A stretch of DNA of 64,000 nucleotides, taken from contig QCGN01000002.1 in NCBI GenBank assembly GCA_003279875.1, positions 1-64,000 of the forward strand, written 5' to 3'. This document shows positions 33,346-44,587 of this stretch, one piece after another. How positions within the stretch are numbered: the stretch's first letter is position 1; each line of letters opens with the position of its first letter. The position numbers and the translations under genes were made by a program. Source of the stretch: Prochlorococcus sp. AG-388-D03 (lineage in GTDB: Bacteria; Cyanobacteriota; Cyanobacteriia; PCC-6307; Cyanobiaceae). Under the pieces are notes generated by a model. It had not been told where the DNA came from. It worked only from the letters and a program-made list of their open reading frames with translations, and made no database searches.

Positions 33346-34242
33346 TCAATATTGAATTTGATCTGCAGAAGAAACTTGAGAAATTTTTACGTCCTTTAAA
33401 TGCCTTTTCCCTAAACCACCTAAGACATTAGAAGGTCCAATTTCTACTATATGAAGAATACTATTTTCTCTCATGAAATCCATAGTTTCGCGCCATCTAA
33501 CACCATTACACATTTGATGTTTTAACCTAACCTTAAGCTCATTGGGATCATTACATAATGATGGATTGGAGTTACTTAAAATGGGGAAAGAAGGTCGATT
33601 AAATTTCAGTTTATCTAAATATTTTGAGAATTGAAGTGATGGTACTTTCATAAATGGTGAATGAAAAGCACCTGACACATTTAATTTAAGGAATCTTTTA
33701 ACCGTAATACGTTTTGAAATATTATCCAATGCTTCTTCACTGCCTGATAAAACAACTTGAGAAGAGCTATTATCATTAGCTATTACAAGGTCATCAATCT
33801 CCTCTACCAATAAATCCAATTGATTTCTATCAAAACCAATCAATGCTGCCATAGATCCCTTTGCTGCATCTGCCATTAATGCAGATCTAACTTTTATAAG
33901 TGATACACAATCTTCGAAAGACAAAACATCAGCACAGTATAAAGCAGTAATTTCTCCTAAACTGTGTCCAGCAATATAGGTTGGTTTAAAACCATTTTTT
34001 TTTAAAGAGTCTAATAACACTGATTCCACCAAAAAAAGACAAATTTGGGTGTTCTTTGTATTATTTAAATCATCAGCATCATTTTTTGTATCAGAATTTT
34101 GTTCACAAATTTCAAATAAATTCTTCCCAAATACTTCAGATGCATAATCAAACCTTTTTTTTGCGTTTGGCAAATCTATGATTTTTTTTGCCATTCCAAT
34201 TTTTTGCGAACCCTGACCAGGAAATACCCAAGCGACTTTCAT
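33346..34242 (-). CDS. fabD: malonyl-CoA-ACP transacylase
   Basis: WVFPGQGSQKIGM, IAGHSLGEITALYCA; ORF track reaches 34287, internal Met at 34242 fits FabD. Confidence 0.95.
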   Translation of the reverse strand: MKVAWVFPGQGSQKIGMAKKIIDLPNAKKRFDYASEVFGKNLFEICEQNSDTKNDADDLNNTKNTQICLFLVESVLLDSLKKNGFKPTYIAGHSLGEITALYCADVLSFEDCVSLIKVRSALMADAAKGSMAALIGFDRNQLDLLVEEIDDLVIANDNSSSQVVLSGSEEALDNISKRITVKRFLKLNVSGAFHSPFMKVPSLQFSKYLDKLKFNRPSFPILSNSNPSLCNDPNELKVRLKHQMCNGVRWRETMDFMRENSILHIVEIGPSNVLGGLGKRHLKDVKISQVSSADQIQY

Positions 34243-34261
34243 AATTAACCTTTTTTTATTT

Positions 34262-35269
34262 TTAACCCCATCGAATAAGGGCTGCACCCCAACTTAACCC
34301 AGCACCAAAACCACTAGTAGCAATAATATCATTTTCTTTAATTTTCTTATTTCTTATAGCCTCGTCTAACATTAAGGGAATTGTTGCGGCTGAAGTGTTT
34401 CCATAGTTACTTAAATTACTAAGAATCTTTTCTGAAGAAAAATTTAGTCTGTCTCCAACAGAATCTAATATTCTTTGATTTGCTTGATGTAATAAAAGCC
34501 AATTAATTTTCTCAGAATTGAAATTTGTTTTTTTAAATAAATTAGCAATAATTAATGGTACTTCTCTAACTGCAAATTTATAAACTTCTTGCCCATTCAT
34601 CTCAATTGTAGAAAAACCTCCGCTGGAATAATTAATATTATCAATAATTAGATCTTGATTATTTTGAGATGGAAGATTTAAAAAAGAACCTCTTTGACCA
34701 TCAGTCCTCATAGTAAAACCAATTAAATTATCTAATTCATTTGTTGCTTCAATTGCTATTGCACCTGCACCATCTCCAAATAAGATACAACTTTTCCTGT
34801 CATTCCAATCTACATAACTCGAGAGTTGATCTGAGCCAATTACTACAGCTCTTTTATAACTTCCCGCTTTTAAAAATTGAGAGGCTGTTATTACAGCAAA
34901 TAAAAAACCACTACAAGCAGCAGTCAAATCAAAAGCAACAGCATTATTTGCCCCAAGTTTTGCTTGAATACATGGAGCAGAACCAAATAGATCGTTTGGC
35001 GTTGAAGTGGCTAAGATTATTAGATCAATTGTTTCAATATCCCATTTAGCCATCTCAATTGCTGCAAATGCTGCTTTGAAACCCATCTCACTTACATTTT
35101 CTGATACTCCAGAAATTCTCCTTTGAGAGATTCCTGTTCTAGAACTTATCCATTCATCACTTGTATCTACCTTCTTACTAATTTCCTCATTAGTTAGAAT
35201 TTGATTTGGAACATAACTTCCACTGCCTTTGAATGAAACTCCAATTTGATTTAAATTTATTCCTTCCAA
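34262..35269 (-). CDS. fabH: 3-oxoacyl-ACP synthase III
   Basis: SSRTGISQRRI, DLTAACSGFLFAV, LLHQANQRI, GNTSAAT. Confidence 0.96.
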   Translation of the reverse strand: MEGINLNQIGVSFKGSGSYVPNQILTNEEISKKVDTSDEWISSRTGISQRRISGVSENVSEMGFKAAFAAIEMAKWDIETIDLIILATSTPNDLFGSAPCIQAKLGANNAVAFDLTAACSGFLFAVITASQFLKAGSYKRAVVIGSDQLSSYVDWNDRKSCILFGDGAGAIAIEATNELDNLIGFTMRTDGQRGSFLNLPSQNNQDLIIDNINYSSGGFSTIEMNGQEVYKFAVREVPLIIANLFKKTNFNSEKINWLLLHQANQRILDSVGDRLNFSSEKILSNLSNYGNTSAATIPLMLDEAIRNKKIKENDIIATSGFGAGLSWGAALIRWG

Positions 35270-35322
35270 AAGAGTTATTTAATTACTTATATAAGTCAAA
35301 CATAAATATGGCAAAATATGCT

Positions 35323-36669
35323 TTAAGATTTTAAAACTTGAAGATTTTGAAGCTCATTTAAATTTTTCATAACATTATGATTTACTGCAGAGTGAGCCAA
35401 ACGAAGCGCACTTACTACAGATAAAGATTTACTACTTCCATGGCCAATTACGCAAATACCATTTACGCCAAGCAATAATGCCCCTCCATGTTCAGCATGA
35501 TCTAACCTTTTCTTAATTCGTAGTAAATTACTTTTTAGAAAGGCAGAACCAACTTTACCTCTTCTCCCTCTAGGAAGTTCAGATCTTAAAATATCTAAAA
35601 GTACGCCTCCAACTGACTCAAGAAATTTAAGTAATACATTACCTGTAAAGCCATCACAAACAACTACATCAAATTCACCAGACAAAACATCTCTGCCTTC
35701 ACAGTTTCCACCAAAATCAAAACTTTTTTCATTGAACAATAATTCAAATGTTTTTAAAGTTAAATCATTCCCTTTGCAATCTTCTTCTCCAATATTTAAT
35801 AAGCCAATTCTTGGTTTCTCTATTTGTAAAACATCTTTAGCATAAACATTACCAAGAAGTGCAAATTGATGGAGATAAGAGGGCTTACAATCAGTATTTG
35901 CTCCAACATCTAAAACCAATACAGGACGCGTTTGATCTCTAGTTGGAAACAATGCTCCTATTGCAGGGCGTTCAATACCTTTTAATCTCCCTATCCTAAA
36001 TATTGCAGAAGCCATAAGGGCCCCTGAATTACCTGCCGAATATACAGCTTTTGCCTTATTAGTTTTAACTAAATCCATAGCAACATTTATACTTGCATCT
36101 TTTCTTTTTCTTACTGCTGTTGCTTCTTCATTCATCCCTATTGGATCTCCACTATCTATTAATTCCAGACGATTATTATCAATTTCCTTTTCTAATAAAT
36201 CTATTAACCCAACTTTTTCTGCTTCATATCTAACTTTTTCAATTTTCCCAACAAACTTTATATTTATTGGAAATCTACTAATAGCATCGAGGCAACCTTC
36301 CAAAATGGGCACAGGTGCAAAATCTCCTCCCATTCCATCAACAGCTATCCAAATCCTCTCAGAATTTGATGCCTCTTTTTTAGTGATAAAATTGTCATTA
36401 TTTTGTAACCGTTTTAAAGGGTCAAACACTAATGGCTGCAAAGTATTTTTTGCAATTGAACTAGCATTTGAAACTACACTGCTTGCAGTATTAACAACCG
36501 ATTCAGCACTAGAAACTACATTACCAGCCACATTGCCTGCAACATTACTTGCAGTTACAGCAGAATTAGCAGCAGTATCAACTATTGAAGTCACAGCAGA
36601 ATTTCTTTTATACCAAATGACTAATCTTCTTATAGCTCTAGACTTTTTATTATAAGAATCTTTTTCCAT
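35323..36669 (-). CDS. plsX: phosphate acyltransferase PlsX with long N-terminal extension
   Basis: IAVDGMGGDFAP at about residue 108, then YSAGNSGALMA and VCDGFTGNVLLK. Confidence 0.94.
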   Translation of the reverse strand: MEKDSYNKKSRAIRRLVIWYKRNSAVTSIVDTAANSAVTASNVAGNVAGNVVSSAESVVNTASSVVSNASSIAKNTLQPLVFDPLKRLQNNDNFITKKEASNSERIWIAVDGMGGDFAPVPILEGCLDAISRFPINIKFVGKIEKVRYEAEKVGLIDLLEKEIDNNRLELIDSGDPIGMNEEATAVRKRKDASINVAMDLVKTNKAKAVYSAGNSGALMASAIFRIGRLKGIERPAIGALFPTRDQTRPVLVLDVGANTDCKPSYLHQFALLGNVYAKDVLQIEKPRIGLLNIGEEDCKGNDLTLKTFELLFNEKSFDFGGNCEGRDVLSGEFDVVVCDGFTGNVLLKFLESVGGVLLDILRSELPRGRRGKVGSAFLKSNLLRIKKRLDHAEHGGALLLGVNGICVIGHGSSKSLSVVSALRLAHSAVNHNVMKNLNELQNLQVLKS

Positions 36670-37416
36670 CTATTTACCATCAAATGGAGATATATCAACT
36701 ATTCTCTGAAAAAGATAGCCTGTTCCTCTTGCCGTAAGAATTAATTCTGGATTAGCTGGATCAGCTTCTAGTTTTGATCTTAATCTCGAAATATGAACAT
36801 CCACTACTCTTGTATCTACATGTCTTTCAGGTGTATAGCCCCAAACTTCTTTCAGAATTTCACCTCGGCTAAATGGCTCCCCTGAACGACTTACTAAAAG
36901 CTCTAAAAGACTAAATTCCATTCCAGTTAATCTAATTCTTTCATCACTTTTAAAAACTTGTCTTCTATTTGTATCTATTTTAATATCCGTGACCAAAATT
37001 AAACCTGAGTTTGGCATTCCAGGAAGTTGTTCTTTATCTATTCGCCTTAATACGCACCTAATCCTAGCTTCTAACTCTTTTGGACTAAATGGCTTAACAA
37101 CATAATCATCAGCGCCTAATTCTAATCCTGTAATTCTATCTGCAACATCTCCTAATGCAGTCAACATAACAATAGGGACATCTGAATCTTTTCTTAATTC
37201 TTGACAAACTCCATATCCATCTAATTTTGGCATCATTACATCAAGTACAACCAAATCAGGATCATGATCTTTGAATAATTTTAATGCTTCTTTACCATCA
37301 CAAGCAGTTACCACTTTGTAACCAATCATTGAGAGACGAGTCTCTAGAATTCTTCTAATGCTTGCCTCGTCATCAGCGACAAGAATTGTTTCTTTTGTTT
37401 GACTAGATACAGCCAT
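36670..37416 (-). CDS. rpaB: OmpR-type response regulator RpaB (Ycf27)
   Basis: ILVADDEASIRRILETRLSMIGYKVVTACDGKEALKLF...TRGTGYLFQRI, RpaB-like throughout. Confidence 0.92.
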   Translation of the reverse strand: MAVSSQTKETILVADDEASIRRILETRLSMIGYKVVTACDGKEALKLFKDHDPDLVVLDVMMPKLDGYGVCQELRKDSDVPIVMLTALGDVADRITGLELGADDYVVKPFSPKELEARIRCVLRRIDKEQLPGMPNSGLILVTDIKIDTNRRQVFKSDERIRLTGMEFSLLELLVSRSGEPFSRGEILKEVWGYTPERHVDTRVVDVHISRLRSKLEADPANPELILTARGTGYLFQRIVDISPFDGK

Positions 37417-37522
37417 TTGTTTCTATTAGCTAATCAGTAAGAGAATTTATCTTTAACCCAATCTAACTTGTAGAGGGGCAATATCCCAAACATGTCAGTT
37501 CTTCAATCTAATCAAAAATTAA

Positions 37523-38875
37523 ATGTCTAGTAAATTTTCGACTTTTATTTGTCAAAATTGCGGATCTGAAACTTCTCAATACTTTGGTAGGTGCGTAAAT
37601 TGTAATGAATGGAATACTATAGTTGAGGAAAGGAAAAACCCAAGATCTAAAACAACAAATATTACCAAAAGTAAAAACTCTAAGCTGTTTCATGAAATTG
37701 AATTAGATACCATATCAAGATTTACAAGTGGTTTTAAAGAATTTGACAGAGTTCTCGGAGGCGGAATAGTACCTGGTTCTTTAGTTTTACTTGGGGGAGA
37801 GCCAGGAATTGGTAAAAGTACCATAGTGCTGCAATCTGCAGGGATAATATCCCTTAATGAAAAAGTTTTATACATTACGGCAGAAGAATCTTTAGAACAA
37901 GTAAAAATTAGATGGAAACGACTAGATCAAAACAGCCTAGATTTAAAAATTTATGCAGAAACCAATTTATCTTTAATTATCGAAGAGATAAAAAATATCA
38001 AACCTAGTTTTGCGATTATTGATAGTATCCAAGCTATTAATAATGATGAAATGGAAAGTTCCCCAGGATCAGTTTCCCAAGTTAGAGCTTGTTCATCTGA
38101 ACTTCAGAACCTTGCAAAAGAAAATAATATTGCACTCTTGATAATTGGTCATGTTACTAAAGAAGGAGCTCTTGCAGGTCCCAAAACTTTAGAACATTTA
38201 GTAGATGTTGTACTTAACTTTGAAGGAGATAATATTGCCTCACATAGATTACTAAGAAGTGTAAAAAATAGGTTCGGATCTACTTTGGAAATTGGAATTT
38301 TTGAAATGTCAGAAAATGGTTTAAAAGAAGTTGGTAATCCTAGTTCAATTTTCACAAATAAAGAAAATATATCCGGAGTGACAACTACAATAACTAATGA
38401 AGGATCTAGGCCATTTGCAGTAGATATTCAAGCTTTAGTGAATAAAACTTTCTACAATAATCCAAGAAGAACGACTACAGGTATAAGTATCAATAGATTG
38501 CACCAGATATTAGCAGTAATCGAAAAACATGTTGGGATTAAATTATCAGATTATGACTGTTATATAGCCACAGGAGGCGGGTTTGAAATAAATGACCCTT
38601 CTTCAGATTTAGGGGTTGCAATATCAATCTTATCAAGCTTAAAAAATATTCCACCCATTAAAAATTGTTCATTTATAGGAGAATTAGGTTTAAGTGGTCA
38701 GGTAAGGCAAACAAATAATCTTCGTCCCAAAATTGATGAGGCTATTAGATTAGGTTTCAAAAATATTTTGATACCTAAAACTAAAATTGAAATTAAAGAG
38801 AATTTTCAAAATCTAATAAATATTAAAGAAATTTCGAATATTAATGAAGCTATGAATTATGTTTTAAAAGAGTAA
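37523..38875 (+). CDS. radA: DNA repair protein RadA
   Basis: FICQNCGSETSQYFGRCVNCNEWNT zinc motif, GGEPGIGKST, KNRFGST. Confidence 0.96.
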   Translation: MSSKFSTFICQNCGSETSQYFGRCVNCNEWNTIVEERKNPRSKTTNITKSKNSKLFHEIELDTISRFTSGFKEFDRVLGGGIVPGSLVLLGGEPGIGKSTIVLQSAGIISLNEKVLYITAEESLEQVKIRWKRLDQNSLDLKIYAETNLSLIIEEIKNIKPSFAIIDSIQAINNDEMESSPGSVSQVRACSSELQNLAKENNIALLIIGHVTKEGALAGPKTLEHLVDVVLNFEGDNIASHRLLRSVKNRFGSTLEIGIFEMSENGLKEVGNPSSIFTNKENISGVTTTITNEGSRPFAVDIQALVNKTFYNNPRRTTTGISINRLHQILAVIEKHVGIKLSDYDCYIATGGGFEINDPSSDLGVAISILSSLKNIPPIKNCSFIGELGLSGQVRQTNNLRPKIDEAIRLGFKNILIPKTKIEIKENFQNLINIKEISNINEAMNYVLKE

Positions 38876-38888
38876 AACCTACAAAAAT

Positions 38889-39410
38889 CTAAAGATAGAT
38901 ATCAATTGAACTCCTTCCAGAAGTTTTTAGCCAATTTTCAATATCTAAATATCCACCAGGATAAAGCCTTACAGCCTTAGACCAAACTTGTGCAGCTTTA
39001 TCGAACCACATATCTCTTTGATCTAAATCACCATTCTGTTCAGCATATCTTCCCCTTTTTTCATAAATTAAACCTATGTTTTTAAGACAAGATGGCTGTT
39101 TAGGATTTTCAACTAAGGCATTTTGATAAGTTTCTATGGATAGATCTTCCTCTCCATTACTCATATATATTATTGCCATATTTTTTAAAGTTTCTCCTCT
39201 ATCAATTTTATTTTCTTCTAATAATAAACTTTCTTTATAGTATTCCAAAGCTTCTGAATAATCTCCATTATTTTGAGCAGCTAATCCATCTCGATAATAA
39301 ATGTAAGCTTTTTTTTCTTTATCAGCAATTGGCATGATCTTGACAATAGATTCAGCAATTACAGTAAAAGCTTTATCAATAAAATTGTCTCTGTTTTGAT
39401 TACTTGGCAC
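38889..39410 (-). CDS. ycf3: photosystem I assembly protein Ycf3
   Basis: [50 protein letters not shown] protein. Confidence 0.96.
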   Translation of the reverse strand: MPSNQNRDNFIDKAFTVIAESIVKIMPIADKEKKAYIYYRDGLAAQNNGDYSEALEYYKESLLLEENKIDRGETLKNMAIIYMSNGEEDLSIETYQNALVENPKQPSCLKNIGLIYEKRGRYAEQNGDLDQRDMWFDKAAQVWSKAVRLYPGGYLDIENWLKTSGRSSIDIYL

Positions 39411-39529
39411 TTTTTTTCATAATAAAATTAAATTAGTCAATTAAGCATCAACTATTTAAAAAGTCTATAACATTTATTATTATAGTTATGAATAGAACTA
39501 AGCATTAATTTGCTTTCTTTGCAAACAAT

Positions 39530-41827
39530 ATGAAAAGCATTCAATTAAATATTACAGGTATGAAATGTGGGGGATGTGTTAACACAGTAGAAAATATATT
39601 AAAAAATTCTGATGGCATTGAAAATGTCTCTGTAAACTTGCTTACTGAAAGTGCCTATTTTGAAATTAATAAAACTGTTCAAAATATTGATCAGGTTCTT
39701 GAAAATCTTAATCAAAGCGGATTTCCCTCAAAGATTTACGTAAATGACTTTTCAAAAAAAGTCAATAAAGTTCAATTAGAAAAAAAAAAGAATTGGATTA
39801 ATCAATGGAAAAAACTTAATTTTGCACTTTTACTTTTATTACTTTCAGGTTTAGGGCATTTAGCAGAGGGAGGTTATTTAAATTTACCGATATTAGGAAA
39901 TTTGTTATTTCATGCTCTTCTTGCCACGATAGCTTTATTGTTTCCTGGAAGAGAAATTGTAATTAATGGATTTAAATCATTTCTAAAGAATCGACCAGAT
40001 ATGGATTCTTTAGTAGCTCTTGGAGTTACAAGTGCTTACATAACAAGCCTTTTATCATTAATATTTCCATCTACTGGATTCCCTTGTTTTTTTAATGAAC
40101 CAGTAATGTTATTAGGATTTATCCTAATTGGACGTTTTTTAGAAGAAAGAGCAAAGTATCATACAGGTTCTTCAATTGGTGAATTATTAGATCTCCAGCC
40201 AGAAATGGCAAACATTTATTTAGAAGCAAATAATGTCAAATCTGTCAGAGTAAATTCGTTAAAAACTGGAGATGAAATTCAATTATTAGCTGGAGACAGG
40301 GTTCCTGCTGACTGCACTGTTATTGAAGGTAGTTCATCTTTAGATGTTTCTCACATTACAGGTGAATCTAAACCAATAAATGTTCACCCAGGTGAACATT
40401 TACTAAATGGCTCATTAAATTTAAATTCGACATTAAGACTCAAAGTGTTAAAAGTTGGGGACGATACTTCTTTAGCAAAACTTGTTAACCTTATTGAATC
40501 TGTGCAACTTAATAAACCTCCCATACAAAGAATTGCTGATCAAATAGCAGGTAAATTTACATATTTTGTACTTTTTACAGCAACTTCTAGCTTCTTTTTT
40601 TGGTGGAAAGCGGCAAAAAAAATATGGCCAGATTTATTAATACATGATCATCATGGATTGATAACTTCCTCCAACCATACATTACATAATTCATTAGGTA
40701 GTAATGCTGAAAATTTTTTAAGTTTGGCTATTCAACTCTCAATTGCAGTTTTAGTAATAGCTTGTCCTTGCGCATTAGGTCTTGCTACTCCTACTGTCAT
40801 AACTGTTGCTTCTGGGAAAGCAGCAAAAAAAGGAGTTTTATTTAAAGGAGGAGACAAAATAGAAATGGCATCAAAAATTAATCATATTATTTTTGATAAA
40901 ACAGGAACATTAACAAAAGGAGAGCCTTTTATTATTAAATATATTGATAGTACTGATGACTTATATCTATTAAAGATATCTGCGAGTTTAGAAAGTCAGA
41001 GCAGACATCCCATAGCTAGTGCATTGATTAAAGAAGCGAAAAAACAAAATCTTAATTTACTCCCAATCAGAAGCATTCATACAGAATCTGGTAGAGGTAT
41101 TTCAGGAGATATTGAGTCAATTAATGGAGTAATTAATATTGGCAGCATTGAATGGTTGACCAGTAAAGGAATAATAATTGATAGTAAATCTCAACAAAAA
41201 TTAAAAGCTGAAGAAAACAAATCCCATTCAGTAATTGGAGTAAGTTTAAATAATAAATTACTTGGATTTATTTTATTAGGTGATTTATTAAGAGAAGATT
41301 CGATTAGTTCTGTACAGAAATTGAGAAAAGATAATTACAAAATTAATATTTTTAGCGGGGATAGAAAAGAATCAGTAATTGAGTTAGCTAAAAAATTAGG
41401 TATCCCAAAAGATGAAATAAAATGGGATCTTCTGCCTGAAATGAAATTAAAAATTATTGAAAATTTAAAGAAAAATAACAACGTTGCAATGATTGGAGAT
41501 GGAATTAATGACGCACCTGCTTTAGCCGCCTCGAATTTAGGAATAGCAGTTGGGTCAGGTACTCAGATTGCAAAAGCAAATGCAGATGTTGTTTTAATGG
41601 GAGATCAATTATATGGATTACCTTATGCGCTTAGTCTGGCTAAAAGAACACTTAGAAAAATCAAACAAAATATCTTTTGGGCTTTTGGCTACAATTTGAT
41701 TGCAATTCCTATAGCTGCGGGTATTCTATTTCCCAAATATGGCATTCTTCTAACACCATCATTAGCGGCATTATTGATGGCAACTAGTTCCATAACCGTT
41801 GTAATAAATGCTTTATCTTTGGATTAA
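39530..41827 (+). CDS. copper-type P1B ATPase
   Basis: HMA GMKCGGC, CPC motif IACPCALGLATPT, DKTGTLTKG, GDGINDAPAL. Confidence 0.95.
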   Translation: MKSIQLNITGMKCGGCVNTVENILKNSDGIENVSVNLLTESAYFEINKTVQNIDQVLENLNQSGFPSKIYVNDFSKKVNKVQLEKKKNWINQWKKLNFALLLLLLSGLGHLAEGGYLNLPILGNLLFHALLATIALLFPGREIVINGFKSFLKNRPDMDSLVALGVTSAYITSLLSLIFPSTGFPCFFNEPVMLLGFILIGRFLEERAKYHTGSSIGELLDLQPEMANIYLEANNVKSVRVNSLKTGDEIQLLAGDRVPADCTVIEGSSSLDVSHITGESKPINVHPGEHLLNGSLNLNSTLRLKVLKVGDDTSLAKLVNLIESVQLNKPPIQRIADQIAGKFTYFVLFTATSSFFFWWKAAKKIWPDLLIHDHHGLITSSNHTLHNSLGSNAENFLSLAIQLSIAVLVIACPCALGLATPTVITVASGKAAKKGVLFKGGDKIEMASKINHIIFDKTGTLTKGEPFIIKYIDSTDDLYLLKISASLESQSRHPIASALIKEAKKQNLNLLPIRSIHTESGRGISGDIESINGVINIGSIEWLTSKGIIIDSKSQQKLKAEENKSHSVIGVSLNNKLLGFILLGDLLREDSISSVQKLRKDNYKINIFSGDRKESVIELAKKLGIPKDEIKWDLLPEMKLKIIENLKKNNNVAMIGDGINDAPALAASNLGIAVGSGTQIAKANADVVLMGDQLYGLPYALSLAKRTLRKIKQNIFWAFGYNLIAIPIAAGILFPKYGILLTPSLAALLMATSSITVVINALSLD

Positions 41828-42457
41828 ATGAAAGGTAAATTTATTGTTATCGAAGGAATAGATGGTTGCGGAAAAACAACCCAAATTGACGAGATTTCTA
41901 AATGGCTACCTACTAGTGGGCTTATGGGAGAAAATTCAAAATTAGTAAAAACTAGAGAGCCAGGCGGTAGCTTATTAGGTAAAAAACTTAGAAATTTAAT
42001 ACTAGATAATAATAAAGAAAATAAACCTTCATCACTTGCTGAATTATTACTTTATTCTGCTGATAGAGCAGAGCATGTTTCTAAAATAATTTCTCCTGCA
42101 TTAAAAAAAGATGACTGGGTACTTAGTGATAGATTTGCCGACTCGACTCTTGCTTATCAAGGCTATGGCAGAAATATAAATCTAGAAATAATAAAAAATA
42201 TCGAATCAATTGTTTGCCAAGGAGAAAATCCAGACCTTACTATTTTTTTGGAAATTTCAGCTGAAGAGAGTATTTTACGTAGAAAAAATTTTGTCCCCGA
42301 CAGAATAGAATCTGAAGGCATCAAATTTTTACAAAAAGTCAATGAAGGTTTTAAGTTGATAGCTAAAGAAAAAAATTGGAAAGTAATATCTGCGACTCAA
42401 AATATTCATACTATTTCAAATGAAATTAAAGAAACTTTGTTAAAAAACTTTTCATAA
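41828..42457 (+). CDS. tmk: thymidylate kinase
   Basis: [37 protein letters not shown]. Confidence 0.96.
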   Translation: MKGKFIVIEGIDGCGKTTQIDEISKWLPTSGLMGENSKLVKTREPGGSLLGKKLRNLILDNNKENKPSSLAELLLYSADRAEHVSKIISPALKKDDWVLSDRFADSTLAYQGYGRNINLEIIKNIESIVCQGENPDLTIFLEISAEESILRRKNFVPDRIESEGIKFLQKVNEGFKLIAKEKNWKVISATQNIHTISNEIKETLLKNFS

Positions 42458-42464
42458 TTAGAGA

Positions 42465-43424
42465 ATGATTGATCTTAAAAATGATAATCTTTTAATTAAT
42501 AAAGAAGTAAATAAAAATTTAAAAAATATACTTAAGAGAAAAGTATTTTCTAATGGTTATATTTTCTATGGCCCTGAAGGTATAGGCAAAAAACAAACTG
42601 CTATCAATTTTATTAAAGAAATTTTCAATCAATATTCTTTTAATTCAAATATTGAAAAAAAAATCATAGATAATAACCACCCTGATTTTTTATTAATCGA
42701 ACCTACGTATTTTTTAAAGGGTAATATTATAAATCGTTCGGAAACTGAGTCCTCAAAAAATAAAAAAGAAACAATAAGAGTAGAGCAAATAAGAAATATT
42801 AAGACTTTTCTAGCTCAAAAATCTATTGAATCCAGAAAAAAAATTGTATTAATTGTTGATGCAGACCTTTTAAATGAAGCAGCATCCAACTGTCTTTTAA
42901 AAACACTTGAGGAGCCCACTAATGGCCTATTTATTCTTTTAACATCTAGATTAAGTTCACTTCTAGATACTATTATCTCCAGATGTCAACTTATAAGATT
43001 TAAATCTTTTTCATACAAACAACTTGAGATTTTCATAAGAAATAATTCAGATCTCTCAATATTAAAAAATAAAGAAGAATTAAACTTAGAAGATTTAATT
43101 AATTCAGCAAATGGCTCTCCTGGCAAAATACTGAATAATATAAAAATGTGGAACGAACTTCCTTATGATATCAAAGATAATTTAGGGCTTCAATTGAGTG
43201 ATAATTTAGAAATACTAAAAATTTCAAAAACAATATCTGAAGAACTATCAATTGATCAACAAGTTTTTTTAGTAAACCTTATGCAAATAAAATATTGGAA
43301 AAAAACTAAAAACAAAAATATAATTAAAAAACTAGAAAATTTGAAAATAAATCTTAATGGTTTTATTCAACCACGATTAGCTTGGGAAGTGGCTTTATTA
43401 AAAATAGCTATAGAAGATTTATAA
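42465..43424 (+). CDS. holB: DNA polymerase III delta' subunit
   Basis: FYGPEGIGKKQTAINF, NCLLKTLEEP, SRCQLIRF; follows tmk. Confidence 0.88.
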   Translation: MIDLKNDNLLINKEVNKNLKNILKRKVFSNGYIFYGPEGIGKKQTAINFIKEIFNQYSFNSNIEKKIIDNNHPDFLLIEPTYFLKGNIINRSETESSKNKKETIRVEQIRNIKTFLAQKSIESRKKIVLIVDADLLNEAASNCLLKTLEEPTNGLFILLTSRLSSLLDTIISRCQLIRFKSFSYKQLEIFIRNNSDLSILKNKEELNLEDLINSANGSPGKILNNIKMWNELPYDIKDNLGLQLSDNLEILKISKTISEELSIDQQVFLVNLMQIKYWKKTKNKNIIKKLENLKINLNGFIQPRLAWEVALLKIAIEDL

Positions 43425-43426
43425 AA

Positions 43427-44209
43427 TTACTCAATTACTGTATTGATTAAATTTGGATTTCTAGATTCTGCAAATTCTTGACTTGCACTGTTAACTTTAG
43501 CGCCATCAGGTAATTCAAGACAATATCCAGCACCATAAACAGTTTTTATATAAGTTGGCTTGCGAGGATCAGGCTCTAGTTTTGTTCTTAAGTGTCTAAC
43601 GTGCACCCTAATTGTCTCAATATCATCATCTGGCTCATAACCCCAGACTTCCTTAAGAATTAGTGCAGGTGATACCGTTTGACCATGTCTTTGTAACAAG
43701 CAATGCAGAAGCTCAAACTCTAAATGGGTAAGTCTTACAGGAGAATCAAACCAAATAGCCTCAAATCTTTCCGGAACAAGAGTTAAAGGACCATAATTTA
43801 AAATTTCTTGTTGATTTGTTGAATTCAATTGTGCTCTATTAGTTCTTCTCAATAAAGCTTTAATTCGAACATATAATTCTTCAAGGTCAAACGGTTTTGT
43901 TATGTAATCATCAGCACCTGAATTAAATCCAGTCACCTTATCTTTTAGTCCACCCAATGCGGTAATCATTAATATTGGAATATTAGAAGTTCTTTCGTCC
44001 CTTCTCAATCTTTGACATAGTGTTAAACCATCAACACTTGGTAACATTAAATCTAAAAGTATTAAGTCTGGGGAATACTGTAGTGCCAAAGCTTGACCTT
44101 TTATACCATCCTCGGCTTTTTGTACATCGAAACCAGAATGCTCAAGATGTCCAGCCACCAATTCACGCATATCACGATCATCTTCTATTAAAAGGATTGA
44201 AATTTTCAT
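43427..44209 (-). CDS. rpaA: OmpR-type response regulator RpaA
   Basis: [26 protein letters not shown]...[48 protein letters not shown]. Confidence 0.92.
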   Translation of the reverse strand: MKISILLIEDDRDMRELVAGHLEHSGFDVQKAEDGIKGQALALQYSPDLILLDLMLPSVDGLTLCQRLRRDERTSNIPILMITALGGLKDKVTGFNSGADDYITKPFDLEELYVRIKALLRRTNRAQLNSTNQQEILNYGPLTLVPERFEAIWFDSPVRLTHLEFELLHCLLQRHGQTVSPALILKEVWGYEPDDDIETIRVHVRHLRTKLEPDPRKPTYIKTVYGAGYCLELPDGAKVNSASQEFAESRNPNLINTVIE

Positions 44210-44587
44210 ATCTAACTATTTATTAAACTAAAATTTAGAATTCAGTATTATGATTCTCTCAATAATTTGCATTTATTGCAGACTTGATATAAAAACTATT
44301 ATAAGTAAATACAAGGCAAAAGCCAATGCCTCCAATGTATTAAGAGGAAAAATAGATTAAAAGATAACACAAATTTTTATAATTTCTTTCGATTGTTTTA
44401 ATAATTACTTAATAATTGAATATAATTGCTTAAAAAACGGCATGATAAATTCAAACAAAAATCTGTTTCCGAATAATTAAGGCATTATAAATTAACAATT
44501 TAGGAATAATATGACGAAATTTGTTGACTTAAAATCTTTTTTCTTACAATCGTAATGGCAATTGTTTTATGAGCAAACTAAATATTT

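Noticed and set aside
34741-35049. 102-aa plus-strand ORF antisense to fabH, Leu/Gln/His-rich
   Set aside because: A shadow of the fabH reading frame with low-complexity composition and no start-region evidence.
36305-36655. 116-aa plus-strand ORF antisense to the plsX extension
   Set aside because: Its Ala/Thr-rich repetitive content mirrors the repetitive PlsX N-terminus on the opposite strand; no independent support.
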